Positions 17,801-29,379 of a DNA stretch of 64,000 bases are shown here, piece by piece (position 1 is the stretch's first letter; each line of letters opens with the position of its first letter). The DNA is from Margaritifera margaritifera (taxonomy: Eukaryota; Mollusca; Bivalvia; Unionida; Margaritiferidae). The notes under the pieces were generated by a model. The model was not told the DNA's origin. It saw only the letters and a list, made by a program, of their open reading frames with translations, and did not search any database. Made by a program: the position numbers and the translations under genes. Where the stretch lies: assembly GCA_029931535.1 (NCBI GenBank), contig JAQPZY010001660.1, positions 4,613,001-4,677,000 on the forward strand. The letters are read 5' to 3'.

Positions 17801-18191
17801 TCTATCAGATTATCCTGCCAGCAGTGGATTCCAATGTAATGATAATAAAAAAGTAATAGGCAAATTCAAAGACGAAACAAACTTTGTGCCAATTGTCGAA
17901 TTTGTAGGCTTGAGAAGTAAATTATACAGTATTAAACTCGCAGATGGATCAGTAAAAAAACGTGCTAAAGGAATTCAGAGGGCAGTTGTAAGCAAAGTGA
18001 TAAAATTCGACGACTATAAAAATGCACTAAATGGAAAGCGCGATCATGTATCAATGACAACAATACGATCAGACAAGCATAAAATTATAACTGCGTTGAT
18101 AAATAAATCAGGATTATGTAACAATGATGACAAACGATGGTGCAACGATGGAATAAACACGAATGCGATTGGACATTATAAAAACTTTTAA
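14873..18191 (+). pseudogene. Protein-primed family B DNA polymerase
   Basis: The polymerase would replicate the element from a protein primer. Exonuclease motifs: YADFEAL (about residue 363), NFQGYDAH (about 457) and YLITDVLLLAD (about 600). Polymerase motif B is NSVFGKTMEN and motif C FTDTDSL. Two TAG codons interrupt it: 16565-16567, and 16962-16964 inside motif A. At both positions the homologue in Polinton 2 has Tyr. A frameshift near 16938 separates the second and third open stretches. The start is the ATG after TTTAATAATATA, and the end is TAA at 18191. The length (about 1105 codons) is normal. All other motifs are kept, so damage is limited to these three points. Confidence 0.93.
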
Positions 18192-18217
18192 TTGCATATC
18201 TAAGGCAAAATTTTATT

Positions 18218-18712
18218 ATGAAAAATCAATTAGAGAATAAAATATATAGTATAATGACGACCGAAAAAATCACATTAGTAAAATCATGTGGTGTTAAAAA
18301 TATCATGATCGGAAAAAAACGATTCGAAATAACAATAAAATCAGAAGTGACTTCTAAAAACTATCCAGAATCAGGTGGATATTTTAAAAATAAACTATCT
18401 CTTTATAATGATGGTGAAAGTGAATACTTCAAAGCGCTAGGAGATCTTGAATCAGAATTAATGGAAATGGAGGAAAATTATGTGTCAGCAATAAAACAAG
18501 AACAATATACAACTATAACCATTGACAAAGCCACAACTGTGTTTGAAAATAATAAACGTGTTCCACCAAAAGATGTTGAAAATTTGTTTAAATATGAAGG
18601 TATTAAAGTAAGTGGAAAGCTTAAGTTCTGCTTATTTAAGCCTCCTAACAAGGATGAATTTTATTTGATAGCAGAAGTTGTCACATTGAAAATTGACGAC
18701 GATGATGAGTAA
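18218..18712 (+). CDS. Possible ssDNA-binding protein downstream of PolB, 164 aa
   Basis: An intact ATG-to-TAA frame 26 bp after PolB. The N-terminal half is rich in Lys and beta-prone; a later segment GIKVSGKLKFCLFKPP and FYLIAEVVTLKI suggests antiparallel strands, and the protein ends in Asp-Asp-Asp-Asp-Glu. An acidic tail after a beta barrel is typical of phage-type single-stranded DNA-binding proteins, and the position next to PolB fits replication. This is inference from composition; no family motif is recognised. It is the last gene before the right inverted repeat. Confidence 0.6.
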   Translation: MKNQLENKIYSIMTTEKITLVKSCGVKNIMIGKKRFEITIKSEVTSKNYPESGGYFKNKLSLYNDGESEYFKALGDLESELMEMEENYVSAIKQEQYTTITIDKATTVFENNKRVPPKDVENLFKYEGIKVSGKLKFCLFKPPNKDEFYLIAEVVTLKIDDDDE

Positions 18713-18761
18713 TTATTTTAGTAACCTATTTAAATGATCATAAAACAGTTAATTTTAGTAA

Positions 18762-18945
18762 TCATCATGGAGGCGCCAAATTTGTTATAAAACATCTTTT
18801 GCCCTTACTTTTTTTACCTTTGGGGTGGAAAATAATGCCTAATAGAAGCTTTTATTAACTTAACGGGGGTCTCTAACAAAGGCTAAAAAGGTCGGCGACC
18901 GGCGAAAAACAAAATGTGCCAGAAACCGCCTTTTACCTTACTACT
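18762..18945 (-). repeat. Right terminal inverted repeat, Polinton 1
   Basis: Mirror copy of 554-737, 183 of 184 bases identical. Such similarity means the two ends have had little time to diverge since the last replication or insertion. Confidence 0.97.
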
Positions 18946-18950
18946 TACAC
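18946..18950. repeat. Target-site duplication (right), TACAC
   Basis: Second copy of the 5-bp duplication directly after the right inverted repeat. Confidence 0.9.
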
Positions 18951-19440
18951 CTGAATTCAAAGACAATAAAGTATGTTTATGACATTTCTTGTGGTACTGG
19001 TTTTTTGTCACGCAGACGTATATCTTAAGCTTGTAAGAGGACTGCAGCTAGTTGTACTGGATGTTATAGTTACATGACTATTTACTGACGTCCCAATATG
19101 TACAATGGATCCATGGCATCATCAGCCTGCATTTATAATATATGTATCTTACTTACAGAAACTAATAATCTTACCATTGTAAGTCTCAGTAAGGATGCCG
19201 AGTATGAATAGCATGATCCTATTTCTTCTCTCAAACAGTTGAAGCAGGAGAAACTAGATGATCCTTCCAAAGTCCTAATGTCATCAGCACACAGATTCTG
19301 GCAATCATAATGGTATCATAACTTGCAAACATCACACTCGACGGAATATGTAATACAGTTTTTGCGGCAATCACCACACGGCCAAAGCATCGATCTTTTG
19401 GAATAATGAATTTTACGCTTCGGCATCTTCGGCATAACAA
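18951..19440 (-). pseudogene. MULE-like transposase, N-terminal part with PHD-type zinc finger
   Basis: On the minus strand, ATG at 19435 opens a basic start (MPKMPKRKIHYSKR) and then a PHD-finger-like cysteine array: CGDC, about eight residues on a CDVC, then His and Cys, ending in FSCFNC. A TGA sits where this finger normally has Trp. A GT splice donor follows CAATG near 19174. Closer to Polinton 1 (19020-18951) the frame runs into the target duplication and is continued by the transposase core at 551. Together they show that Polinton 1 landed inside this gene. The finger pattern is clear; gene continuity between 18951 and 19174 is less so. Confidence 0.5.
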
Positions 19441-20225
19441 TAAGCTTCTGTAACTATTTTCTTGGAGGAATTTGGAAATAGTTTACAACTTGAGTCTATG
19501 ACAAAGATATACAGAGAACGTATCTACACTGTAAAATTCAACAACCCAGCAAACGCGGAGTCTGACAGCAAATGTAATGGAACAGATTTCTTGCACTCAT
19601 TTTATCCATCTCAGCGTTAATTGTGCCTTAATTACTGAATGGGGTATCCAACATGACTAGGTAATGAAACAGATGTGTGTTTCCATTATAACAATTGGTT
19701 GTTATAATGACAACAATAAAACATGCATATCAACCATTTCATCGCCAAAACATGTGACAATAGAGCATATGGGTATATGAATTTGTTTTCCACTGATAAT
19801 TCACTTACACTTTTATTGTTGTGATGATCAAAGACTTTCCCCGTACGATGTCTCTTACACATTATCTTTCATCATATAGTATATTCCTTTGATGAGTATA
19901 CAAGAAGATTAGGAGCAGCAATTAATTAAATAAATTGTCATCATCACCTCAAAGCCATTACGTAGTTATAATCGGATTAAGGTCACGCGCAATCGTGTAA
20001 AGACACAACATATGTTTATGTACCTATTATTATATTCAGGATTATCACGAGTTGGGAGTGAAGACATATGCCTGCTAAAATTCTCTTTGATAAATTCCAT
20101 ATTTTTTTTAAAAAATACAAGTTTGGAATTCTTCATCAGATAAACTTTCACATGTTTATTAACATACTAGATTGAACCTTTCAATATGAAAGTAGTTAAT
20201 TTAGGTTAGTTTGCCCTTATTTCAT

Positions 20226-20301
<76 letters not shown>

Positions 20302-20665
20302 CTTAAAATAAAATAAAACACCCCAAATCCTATAAATATATTATTACAACAATCTAATGTACAGTATCATGAATATAAATCTAATCACCAGATTCTATAA
20401 TCATTTTGATTTAATTATCTAAAAATGACTTATTTTCACATTTTAAAAGCATTATTTCACATGCCAAACTACTAAAAATACTTTTATTGTTATGTTGTCT
20501 TCTGTGGTGTAGAAACGAAGTTCATTGCACATGGAAGAGTTGCTTTCAATGGCAGTTCTTCAGCGCAATAATTTTCCCGTAAAAGAAATACTAATGCTTT
20601 TCTTTTATGAAATATGGTTATAAGTAGATAATTTTAAAAAGGGTGGTATAATTTTGCATGCATAT

Positions 20666-20706
<41 letters not shown>

Positions 20707-21568
20707 GTATCAGAGAGCCATCAAAAAAGCGGTCAGTTATACCAAACGCTATAATCATTTCGATTATATGAAAAAATGACATATTTTCACATTTTACACT
20801 CCAAACTACTAAAAATACATTTATTTGATGTCATTGGTGCAATTTGATGTGTTCTGCGGTTTTCTGTGGTGTTCTGTGGTGAAAAGACGTGCCGCCTTTG
20901 AACGACATGCTATCAAGTCGATAAACCCAATCACAGGTTAGTCATTATTGACATTTTCATATGAAGAAAATATATGGATATTAAATAATTTCGACAACAC
21001 TAAGCAAGAAAAGTTATCCTTATACCTATTTTCTATAGTGTAATATCGAACTCTTTTGAAAAATAAATCATCCGAACAAAAATATTACACCTGATTCATT
21101 ATCCATTACTTTTGCCTTTTTGCCGACCCCCGATGAATTTCTATTTTGTTGTTGTTGAGTGTGAAAAAGCAAATGGACATGTCTTACTAATCAAAATCAA
21201 TATACGTTAGAAGTTTCGCACGGTTATATGCTACGTACTGTGCCTAGGATGGATGAGTTTTCTGTACTTCTGTTTATTCATGCGGAATACATGATAAGAT
21301 TTCCTTGCTTGGCAAGACTGACGATTTTGTAGCTAAATAAAGGGTCAGTTTGACTCGGCACGACAACGACGACAATAGAACAAGAGGCACTAGATAATCT
21401 GACATCGCCCACCTAGCGTACATAACTTAAAAGTTAAAAACATCCCTAATACCTGCGGGCTCAGGGAGAATAGGCCCGATGCGCTTTTAATATATAGTTT
21501 TTATTATTCGATACTAATAAATAATATTTAAAAAAAAACAAAACATTGGAGTCTCAGTCGAGACCATA
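19441..21568. other. Non-coding host DNA with microsatellites
   Basis: I see no gene here. It contains a (TA)n run at 20228-20300 and an (AAT)n run at 20667-20706. A segment around 20380-20480 (TTCACATTTTAAAAGC, CCAAACTACTAAAAATAC) recurs near 20780-20830, so it is a short diverged duplication. Confidence 0.7.
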
Positions 21569-21730
21569 GCCGCCGTGGCTCAGTAGTTATAGCTTCCCGG
21601 ACTGGCGACTATCGGATTAGCTCGAGTCGGCTACTGGTGTGTTGGGCAAGGCACATTGCTCCAGTTGCCTTGGTACTAAATAACCTTCTTGTGTTGCTGT
21701 GTCGTAAAATTCCAAACCAAACCAATCACC
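21569..21730 (+). repeat. tRNA-derived SINE
   Basis: The head reads GCCGCCGTGGCTCAGTAGTT, a polymerase III A-box region, with a degenerate B box (TTAGCTCGAGTCGG) about 40 nt further on. The body has the TGGTGTGTTGGGCAAGGCAC segment common in invertebrate tRNA-derived SINEs and ends in a (CCAAA)n-like tail near 21710-21726. Confidence 0.65.
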
Positions 21731-21849
21731 ATCTCACTAAGCAGGCTTATGTAGTTCTATATCAGCATATGTAAACTCTTTCCCAAATTTCATATCATAT
21801 CAATTTAACTATTCTACTATAGTCGGACAAATATTATTAACAAAGAATA

Positions 21850-23265
21850 TAAATATAATTAATATGCATTGTCTCTTGCTCATAATCGAAGTTGTCCAAG
21901 ACCTTGATGATAAAAACCTATTTATCAAGTTTTAGCGAAATTGGACGAAAGTCTTTTAGATCTGGAGAGGTTATAAGCTCAGCTAATGAGAGGCAAAATT
22001 TAAGCTTATTTGACCAACTTCGAACAAAATCTATTTGAAATAGGTCCCTAGAGTGCTAACAAGATCTGTCAATAAGATACAAGATTACCTCATTAATATG
22101 CGCAGACTTGCTCACAATCAAACTCATCCAATATTTTTGTAATAAAAGACTATTTAACACGTATGATCAAAATCTGATATAAAATAAAAATATAGTTGTC
22201 AGTGTGTTACCAAGCTCAGAAAATCAAGTGTAAGATCGCGTCATTAATATGCATGGATCTCGCTCATAATCATACTCGACGGAGATCGTGATGATATAAA
22301 CCTATTTACCAAGTTTGATCAAAATCCTATCAACGTACAGTCTGTATAGTGCTAATAAAACTCACCCAATCGGATGGATGATCACGTCATACATATGCAT
22401 AGGTCTGGCTCATAATAAGACTCATCAGCATCTTAATAAGATTACCCAATTTTACCCAATCCCATTAAAATCGACATTTCTGACATATTAAAAGCAGATA
22501 TAGATATTTATCAGATTGCCAATTTACCTTCAGTTTAATTAAAATTGGGCCAGAAACAACATCACTCGAATGGTAAGAAACTCAGCCAGTCGAATGCAAG
22601 ATATTATCATTAATATGTGTAGATTGTTCTCATAATAAAACTCAGTGGATATCTTGATGATACAAGTTGTTTTTTTTTTACCAAGTATGATGAAAATCTG
22701 ATCAGAAATAGAGTTGCTAAAGTGTTGGCAAGCAAAGCCAGTCAGGTTCTAAATAACTTCCTGAATATGCATGCATCTCGCACACAATTGTACCCATCTA
22801 AGCTCTTGACGATTTGTCTCTGTTTACCAAGTTTAATCAAAGTCAGATCAGGAATACAATCTATATAGGGATAGCAAGCTAAGCCAATGAGATGCAAGGT
22901 AACCCCATTAACATGCGTTGATCTCGCTCGTTATCGAACTTGTGCGAGATCATTATCATATAAGTCTCTATTTCAAGTTTGATAAAAACCGAATATAACT
23001 TCCTAAGTAGTAACAAGCTCAGCCAATCAGATACAAGATCGCCTCATTATTATGCATAAATCTGACTCATTATCATATTCATCCGAAAACTTGATGATAT
23101 TAGCCTCTATTTCATGTATGATCAAAATCTGATAACAAAATATGGTATCCAGAGTGGAAACACGCTCAGTCAATCAGATGCAAGACCGCCTCGTTAATAT
23201 GCGTGGATCTTGCTCATTATCGAACTTGTCAGAAATCTTGATGATACAAGCCCATATTACACGAT
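21850..23265. repeat. Diverged tandem satellite, about 148-bp unit
   Basis: At least eight units share the core CATTAATATGCATGGATCTC followed by CGCTCATTATCGAA-like sequence, a GATGATATAAGCC segment, a CAAGTTTGATCAAAATCTGA segment and AGCTCAGCCAATCAGATGCA. Core positions are near 21862, 22093, 22239, 22390, 22608, 22761, 22908, 23044 and 23193, mostly 136-153 bp apart. Units are heavily diverged. A lone core near 25232 lies beyond the next repeat. Confidence 0.85.
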
Positions 23266-23271
23266 AGCAAG

Positions 23272-23905
23272 CAGTTTTCGGCTACGGTTGGGATCGATGA
23301 TGTACCCTCCTACCTTTAAAGCCACCTGCTATAAAAAAACAACTCCATAACCATTAAATTTATACATTTTTCATACTCATCGGAGAATAGAGAAATAAGT
23401 AAAAAAAAGACCGACATGACAAAGCTGATCCTTGTATGATTATCCCCATTAGAGTCACACCAGCCCCCTCCCAACAGCGCGTGAAAATCCCCGAAACTCG
23501 CGATTTTCAACTCCAAAAAGAACCTATACTTAACAAAATCGGAGAGATTTGATATAAGAGGGGCCACAATTAGTTCCAAATATTACTTCAATGAAGAGGA
23601 AAGTGGACCATAAACGGACAGATTTCCTACAAAATCACTCACTATAGAAATGTTGGTAAACGCATACAAACAGAACTAGGAGAAAATGGGAATCCTCTCA
23701 TGCGCATTGTAGGTCAAAACTTAATCTTGAACCCGTCTATCCAAAAATGTGTTTATGTTCTACAATCATCACCTTGTGCGTGCAACATGAAATCATGCAT
23801 CTTTGATACCACTGTAAATAATGAGGAAGAAAGATGGAGATAAAGTATGGATGTCTCTTCAATCAACATTTACCCCTATGGCCAATCATACGAAATGGTT
23901 TAGTA
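23272..23905. repeat. Dispersed repeat, copy A
   Basis: A 630-bp segment starting TTTTCGGCTACGGTTGGGAT that recurs at 24582-25205 with many substitutions and small gaps. Shared landmarks are GCCACCTGCTAT, AGCGCGTGAAAATCCC and a GAAAGATGGAGATAAAGTATGGATG segment. No protein is evident. Confidence 0.8.
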
Positions 23906-24581
23906 AAAATTCGAAAGTTTGTGTTAAGTCCTCACTCTCCCTACAACCTGAATATACACTAGATTATGCATAATACGGAACGCAAGATTAAACTACTTAT
24001 GGGCATCTAAAGTACCGTGATGCATTTCGTTACATTTGTATTACCGACATATGAGAAGGCTCAGCTGCATATCACCACGAAAATGTGAAGAAAAAAATGC
24101 GAAACTCGACAGTAAACGCAATCAAGGTCGTCGACTGGATATACAGTTACTTATTTCAGTATTTTAAAAAAAAATAGAAAACTATCTGATGAAATGTACA
24201 GCAATAACGATTAATTTAGCCGGTATACGTAAAATTTTTTTACCTAAAACAGTGAAATTATCCTTTATGACCTTGGACGGTGGTAGTTTAGTTTACAGTG
24301 GTAACGCTGTAATATAACTCTTAGACACTTGAGGAATAAGTGGTGAAAGTGTAAAATTTCTGCCTATTAACGTTACTTGCGTTGCTAGGATGAAAAAGGT
24401 GTAGTGCGAATTAAGGGGGATGGGCATGTTTCATGAGTATTAAGTTTTGTAATCATACTTTTTTCATAGAAATGTTTTATTTCAGGGATAAGATAATATC
24501 AATAAATTTAAAGTCTGAAATTAAAATCCAAAGAAGACGGAACAGTATGTCAAGGTTTATTTAGGTATCACTAAACAGATT

Positions 24582-25205
24582 TCGGCTACGGCCGGGATTG
24601 AGGACGTACCTTCTGTCATTTGAAGCCACCTGCTATCAAAATAAAACTCTGTAACTGTTAACATGTATACATTTTCAAACATATCAGAGAATGGAAAAAC
24701 CGAATGAGTTAAAAGATTGGCATAGCAAAGCTCATCTTTATATGATTACCCCCTTTAGAGATACTCCCTCCTCTTTTCCCTTTTCCCATTCCTCAGCGCG
24801 TGAAAATCCCTAAAACCAGCGATTTTCAACTCCATAAAGAATCTATATAGAATAAAATCCGAGATATTTCATATACATGTGTATAAGGAGGCAACAACTG
24901 GGTCCAAAATATTACTTTAATGAAGAGGAAAACCCACAAAATCACTAAGAAAATGTTGGTAAACGCATAAAAACAGCACTAGGAGAAGACGGGAAGCCGC
25001 TCATGTGATTGTAGGATTAAACTTAGTCTCGAACCCGGCAAACACAAACAGTGTTTCTGTGCTAGAATCGTCCCCTTGTATATAAAACATGAAACAATGC
25101 ATTCTAGACACTACTGTAAATAACGAGTGAGAAAGATGGAGGTAAAGTATGGATGTCTCTTCAATGAAGCATATACCCCATGGTCAATCACACGCAACTG
25201 TTTAA
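24582..25205. repeat. Dispersed repeat, copy B
   Basis: Second copy of 23272-23905, starting TTTCGGCTACGGCCGGGATT. Copy A directly follows the satellite and copy B is directly followed by a satellite core, so repeat and satellite probably belong to one larger unit. Confidence 0.8.
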
Positions 25206-25595
25206 CAAGCTCAGCTAGACAGAAACAAGCTCACCTCATTAATATGCATAGATAACTATAACAGTGTTCATTAAATATGGGAGCTGTGAAGGAAAGTGAT
25301 GAATAAAACCAAATATCCTACAAGTGAGAAAAGTCTTACATATTTATTATCATGATGTCCAAGAAGATGGGTTTTGCATTAATTCCATCCGAGAATCAAC
25401 AAGGTTTTATTGGTTTAGATAAATTTCGTCACATATCTGCTGGTCTTTTCTGAGCCTGTGTTATTCTGCCATCCAGGTAAGTATCCAGAGCAAATGACCA
25501 TGCACGTAAGCATATTACGACAATGTGCTAATTTAGGTATTTTTAAAAAAGTCCAAAGCCTGCAGCAAGTAGATAGAGGATATCTACGTTTTTCG

Positions 25596-25713
25596 AGTAG
25601 ATATACGGAAATATTTCACGAGTGAAGTGGAAACATTGTATTGTCACGAGTGGCTTCTCGTGACAATACAAAATCTTTCCACTTCACGAGTGAAATATTT
25701 CCGTATATCTACT
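25596..25713. repeat. Near-perfect 55-bp hairpin (foldback repeat)
   Basis: Left arm AGTAGATATACGGAAATATT... (25596-25650) pairs with the right arm ending ...AATATTTCCGTATATCTACT (25657-25713), spacer about 6 nt, with a few mismatches. It resembles a foldback or MITE-type insertion. Confidence 0.85.
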
Positions 25714-25715
25714 AA

Positions 25716-27141
25716 AAAAATGTAGATTTTCTTTTTATTATATTTTTTTAAAAAGCACAAGCCGTTGATTTGCATGGATTTTCTCCATTTTGTGCCAATG
25801 CGATGAACAGCTGCTTTAGTACATCGATTCAAAGAAGTTCCTAACTTTTACACTAATTTTTGGACAGCGACGTTTAACAAATTTAGCTTGTACATTTCAT
25901 GCTTTAAATTGTGTATTTTGTCAAAATAATAACTGTATTCATACGAAAATGAAGAGATTTTTATGTTTCTTGACACATTTCATACGCGGATTGATACTTT
26001 TGGGGTGGGATAATGAATAAACATCACAGCGCGGTTGTATCTGAGAGACTTCAGAGGGTAATAGCTTTAAACAACATATTTTAATGATTGTGAGTTTACT
26101 TGTAAGGATTTTCGTTCCTTATTTTGTTTATATCTACATTGTAACGTGAATGTTTGTGTTGTCTTGGCAAGCTTGCAATCGAGTTCGGTAGCAGACGCTG
26201 TATCTAATTTTCGATTGTCACTTAATTTCGGTTTGGAATAAACACCAACCAACGCCCGATTTATCCATTATTTTGAAACAAGATTGTGATGCGAGTTAAA
26301 ATTGCTACTTTAAAAAGTTTATTTTATATTTAATCTCGATGTTGTTTTCTTAAAAATGTGTACCATTTGTCTTAGAGTATTGCAGGTATACAATACTGTA
26401 TGGGTGACACGTATCAACAGCTCATGTAAGTTCAGTCACTGACAGTTTCTATGATTCATATAGAAAATTAATTATAAAAATGGTAATAATTGAAGTCAAA
26501 TTTTTGCTGTTTGGAGTTCACTTTTAGGCATTTCTTTATGGCACCTCGTTGATTGCATAAATGTACACGATAGGGTCTACAGTTGACACATTTTAAGATC
26601 TGCACATCCTGTTGTGGAGGGAGAGAGAGAAGGAGCAGAAGAATAAGAAAAATTAATTAGGTCTAAATATGGAAATACAGGTTTGAATAATATGCAAAAG
26701 GGCAGATATATTTTCTAACTAGGAAAAAAGTAGTTCCAAAAGTGATATCGCCACTGTGGCGATATAATTATTATCCCACTGATATATTTCAATATCTCAC
26801 TATGAAATGTATAATAAAACGTGCTATCATATCCTGTTTCCATAATCTGTCACGATTTTGGACAAAAGCCAGTCTATTCATTTCCACCTGTACTATGAAC
26901 CGGTACAACCTATTGATTACGCTAGTACTCAGTCTTATCAAGACGAGAATTTTGCTAGCTAGTCTATGAGATAGGACCCAATTTTTTTTTTTAAGGAAGC
27001 ACTCGCTCCCCCCCCCCCCCTCCGTACTACATTTGACAGCTAATTTCAATTAATATATGAGTTTGTGAAAAATAAACGTAGGTGTTGACCTCTATCGATA
27101 ACAGTATTGGTTTAATGCAAATATTAATGAAATTTGTATTC

Positions 27142-27179
<38 letters not shown>

Positions 27180-27299
27180 CGAAAATATGAAAGAGCAACC
27201 GTCATACGAGTTCTAGAATTGTACTCGGTCAAAACAACTCTGGCAGTACGTTTGACAAGGCTATTTATTCTAAAGCAAATGAGATAAGAATCAGATCAC
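25716..27299. other. No gene seen
   Basis: AT-rich host DNA. Poly-C (27008-27020) and poly-A (about 27145-27172) runs are present. Short open frames here have no recognisable features. Confidence 0.6.
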
Positions 27300-27314
27300 C
27301 AAGGTTGCTCTAAG

Positions 27315-27870
27315 ATGGTCAGAAGGAGGAAAAGAGGTAGACCAAATCAAACATGGCGCAGCACCATAGAGACCGAAATGAAGGAATTCCAACTCTCATG
27401 GGGAGAAGTAGAAAAGAGATAGATAGGAAGCAGTGGAGAAAGTGTGTCTCAGCATTGTGTCTCAAGATTGGTGAAGAGGACCAAGTAAAAGAGATATTGT
27501 GGAGATGTCGGGATGAATTTCAGTGTGGTCATTCGCCTCAGTGGTTTCCATTTAGCTCTGGTATTCTTCGTGTGTGTAGGAAAGCTCTACACGAACAGTG
27601 GCGTGGAGATTCTGCTTGTCGAATTTCAGCTATCATGGGAAAAGCTTGAAAAGAGAGAGATAGGAAGCATTTGAGAGGTTTGTCTTAGCATTATGCCCCA
27701 AGAGGAGTGAGGAGGACTAATTAAAAGAGATACAGTGGGGACATGTCAGGATGAGTTCCAGAGTGTGGTCTTTCAATTCAGTGGTTTCCATTTGGCTCTG
27801 GCGTTCTTCGTGCGTGTAGGAAAGCTTAACACAAACAATGGCGTGAATGATCTCGTTGTCGAAGCTGACC
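27315..27870 (+). pseudogene. LINE ORF2 C-terminal remnant with internal tandem duplication
   Basis: The 27315-27430 segment encodes RRKRGRPNQTWRSTIE followed by a MKEF...SWGEVEKR segment, the C-terminal end of RTE/BovB-like LINE reverse transcriptases. The sequence 27430-27650 is repeated with divergence at 27650-27870 (shared TTCAGTGGTTTCCATTTGGCTCTGG-like block and CGTGTAGGAAAGCT), so the end of the element was duplicated in tandem. Frames are broken. Confidence 0.6.
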
Positions 27871-28727
27871 TATATGGAATCAATATAATGACTCATATAA
27901 TAAATGGAAAGTTTTACAACAGGGCCATTCGCGCGCACAAACTTATTTGGAAGTCCATGCATCGACTTCAGTGCAGGTCCTTCCCTCTGTGAATTCATTG
28001 CATCCGTCTGTCCTGTGAATACATTTCTAGTTAAGTCAAGAAAAGGAAATCGATGAAAATAAAAAGTATTTAAAAAATGCAAAGAAAATGCACGTGCTTT
28101 ATTACTAAGCCTTCTTAAAGTGAGTAGCTAGATGAGCGTATACCTAACACAGTTTGATAACAAAGACTTAAATCACTCCCTTAAGCTTGTTTAAAGGGCT
28201 GACATGTTAGATATAATATATAACAGTATACTCATCTGCAACACAAGAGTACTGTGAACTGTTCATTATACGCCTGCCCCGTGTTCAATGTACTGTATGC
28301 AGGCACTAGTAGGAGATGACCGACTCTAGTCAGTATTTAGAGGGGGGTGAGGGGTGGGGTGGGCAAAATGAAACAACAAAAAAAAAAGCTTCCGAAGGCG
28401 CACCCACCCTCCCCTCGCTCTGTGCCCGGTGGAAATTGCCCTCCTCCGACCCCCCGACCTCCGCCCTCTAACGCTGCCACTGGTTTTATTGGCATCAAGA
28501 TAGGTGACAGATACATATAATACATTAATTATTTGAACTTCAACGACTTTTCAACAAGACAAGGAATATACGCAGTCCTAGACAATTATTTGGTGTCACT
28601 GTAAGATGACAGCAAAGACATACACATATATATATGGATAATATTGGCAAACAAATATCAGTACAAACATATATAGACAAACTCTTTCCCCAAAATCACC
28701 ATCAGAGTATCGGGATAATAGGTGTGT

Positions 28728-28788
<61 letters not shown>

Positions 28789-29350
28789 TGATATAGTTTT
28801 GTTTCAATCTCATCAAGGTAACAGTTACACAAAAATACGTAGCAAGTATCCTGTGTCATATAAGGTAGAAGGTAAAGAATAAATAGCTCTGTCAGATGAA
28901 AATTTACATGCTTTTTTGTTCACACCTAAACAGACTGCGAACATTATTATTCGATCAAGTGTTTGTATAATAACTGTTTACTATCCAACTTTTCTCATTC
29001 ACAGTTTCTGTATGCATTGTATTTTTCGACATTGAAATGAAATTTAAGTAGCTTTTTAAAATATTGCAAATTAGGTCTTTACATATAATATCTACATTTA
29101 TAAATAAGTTGTTTTGCTAAAAGGATACATACATTTATTACATCATCAGCCTCGGTTCTCTCTTTAATTCCAAATATTAAAAAAATTTCTTGGAGAAAAC
29201 TAAGTTGTTGGTGTGACTGCACTTACTCCTGATCTATTGTAACACGTTATACAAAACCGCATATGATATGTGACAATCCGAAAACAGATTAAATCATTTA
29301 CATAGATGATGCCTTTCTGAAACCATATATTGTACTCTTACCTTCTATTT
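27871..29350. other. No gene seen; (AC)n microsatellite
   Basis: Contains a (CA)n run at 28729-28786, a G-rich/C-rich patch around 28340-28470, and otherwise unremarkable AT-rich sequence. Open frames across the (CA)n run are low-complexity artefacts. Confidence 0.6.
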
Positions 29351-29379
29351 TTATGCTAGGATTAAACCACACAGATGTT

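Larger units (their letters stand above)
554..18945. mobile_element. Polinton/Maverick 1, complete, 18,392 bp
   Basis: The element is delimited by 184-bp terminal inverted repeats beginning AGTAGTAAGG and flanked by a 5-bp duplication. It carries the hallmark set: protein-primed PolB, DDE integrase, FtsK/HerA-type packaging ATPase, adenain-type cysteine protease, minor and major capsid proteins, and PLA2. Genes at the left end run on the minus strand, those in the middle and right end mostly on the plus strand. About nine in-frame stops and eleven frameshifts are scattered through the genes, although the two ends differ by one base out of 184. It is either a recently moved defective copy, a copy with assembly indels, or one using recoding. 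Confidence 0.97.

Noticed and set aside
554..18945. Integrated bacteriophage or plasmid
   Set aside because: The phage-like fibre repeats are isolated. PolB, integrase, adenain and PLA2, long inverted repeats and host flanks define a Polinton.
21850..23265. CRISPR-like array
   Set aside because: Unit similarity covers the whole 148 bp, with no short identical repeats separated by unique spacers, and the DNA is eukaryotic.
28596..28882. Open frames on both strands across the (CA)n/(TG)n run
   Set aside because: They translate a dinucleotide repeat (Thr-His or Cys-Val runs) and have no other features.
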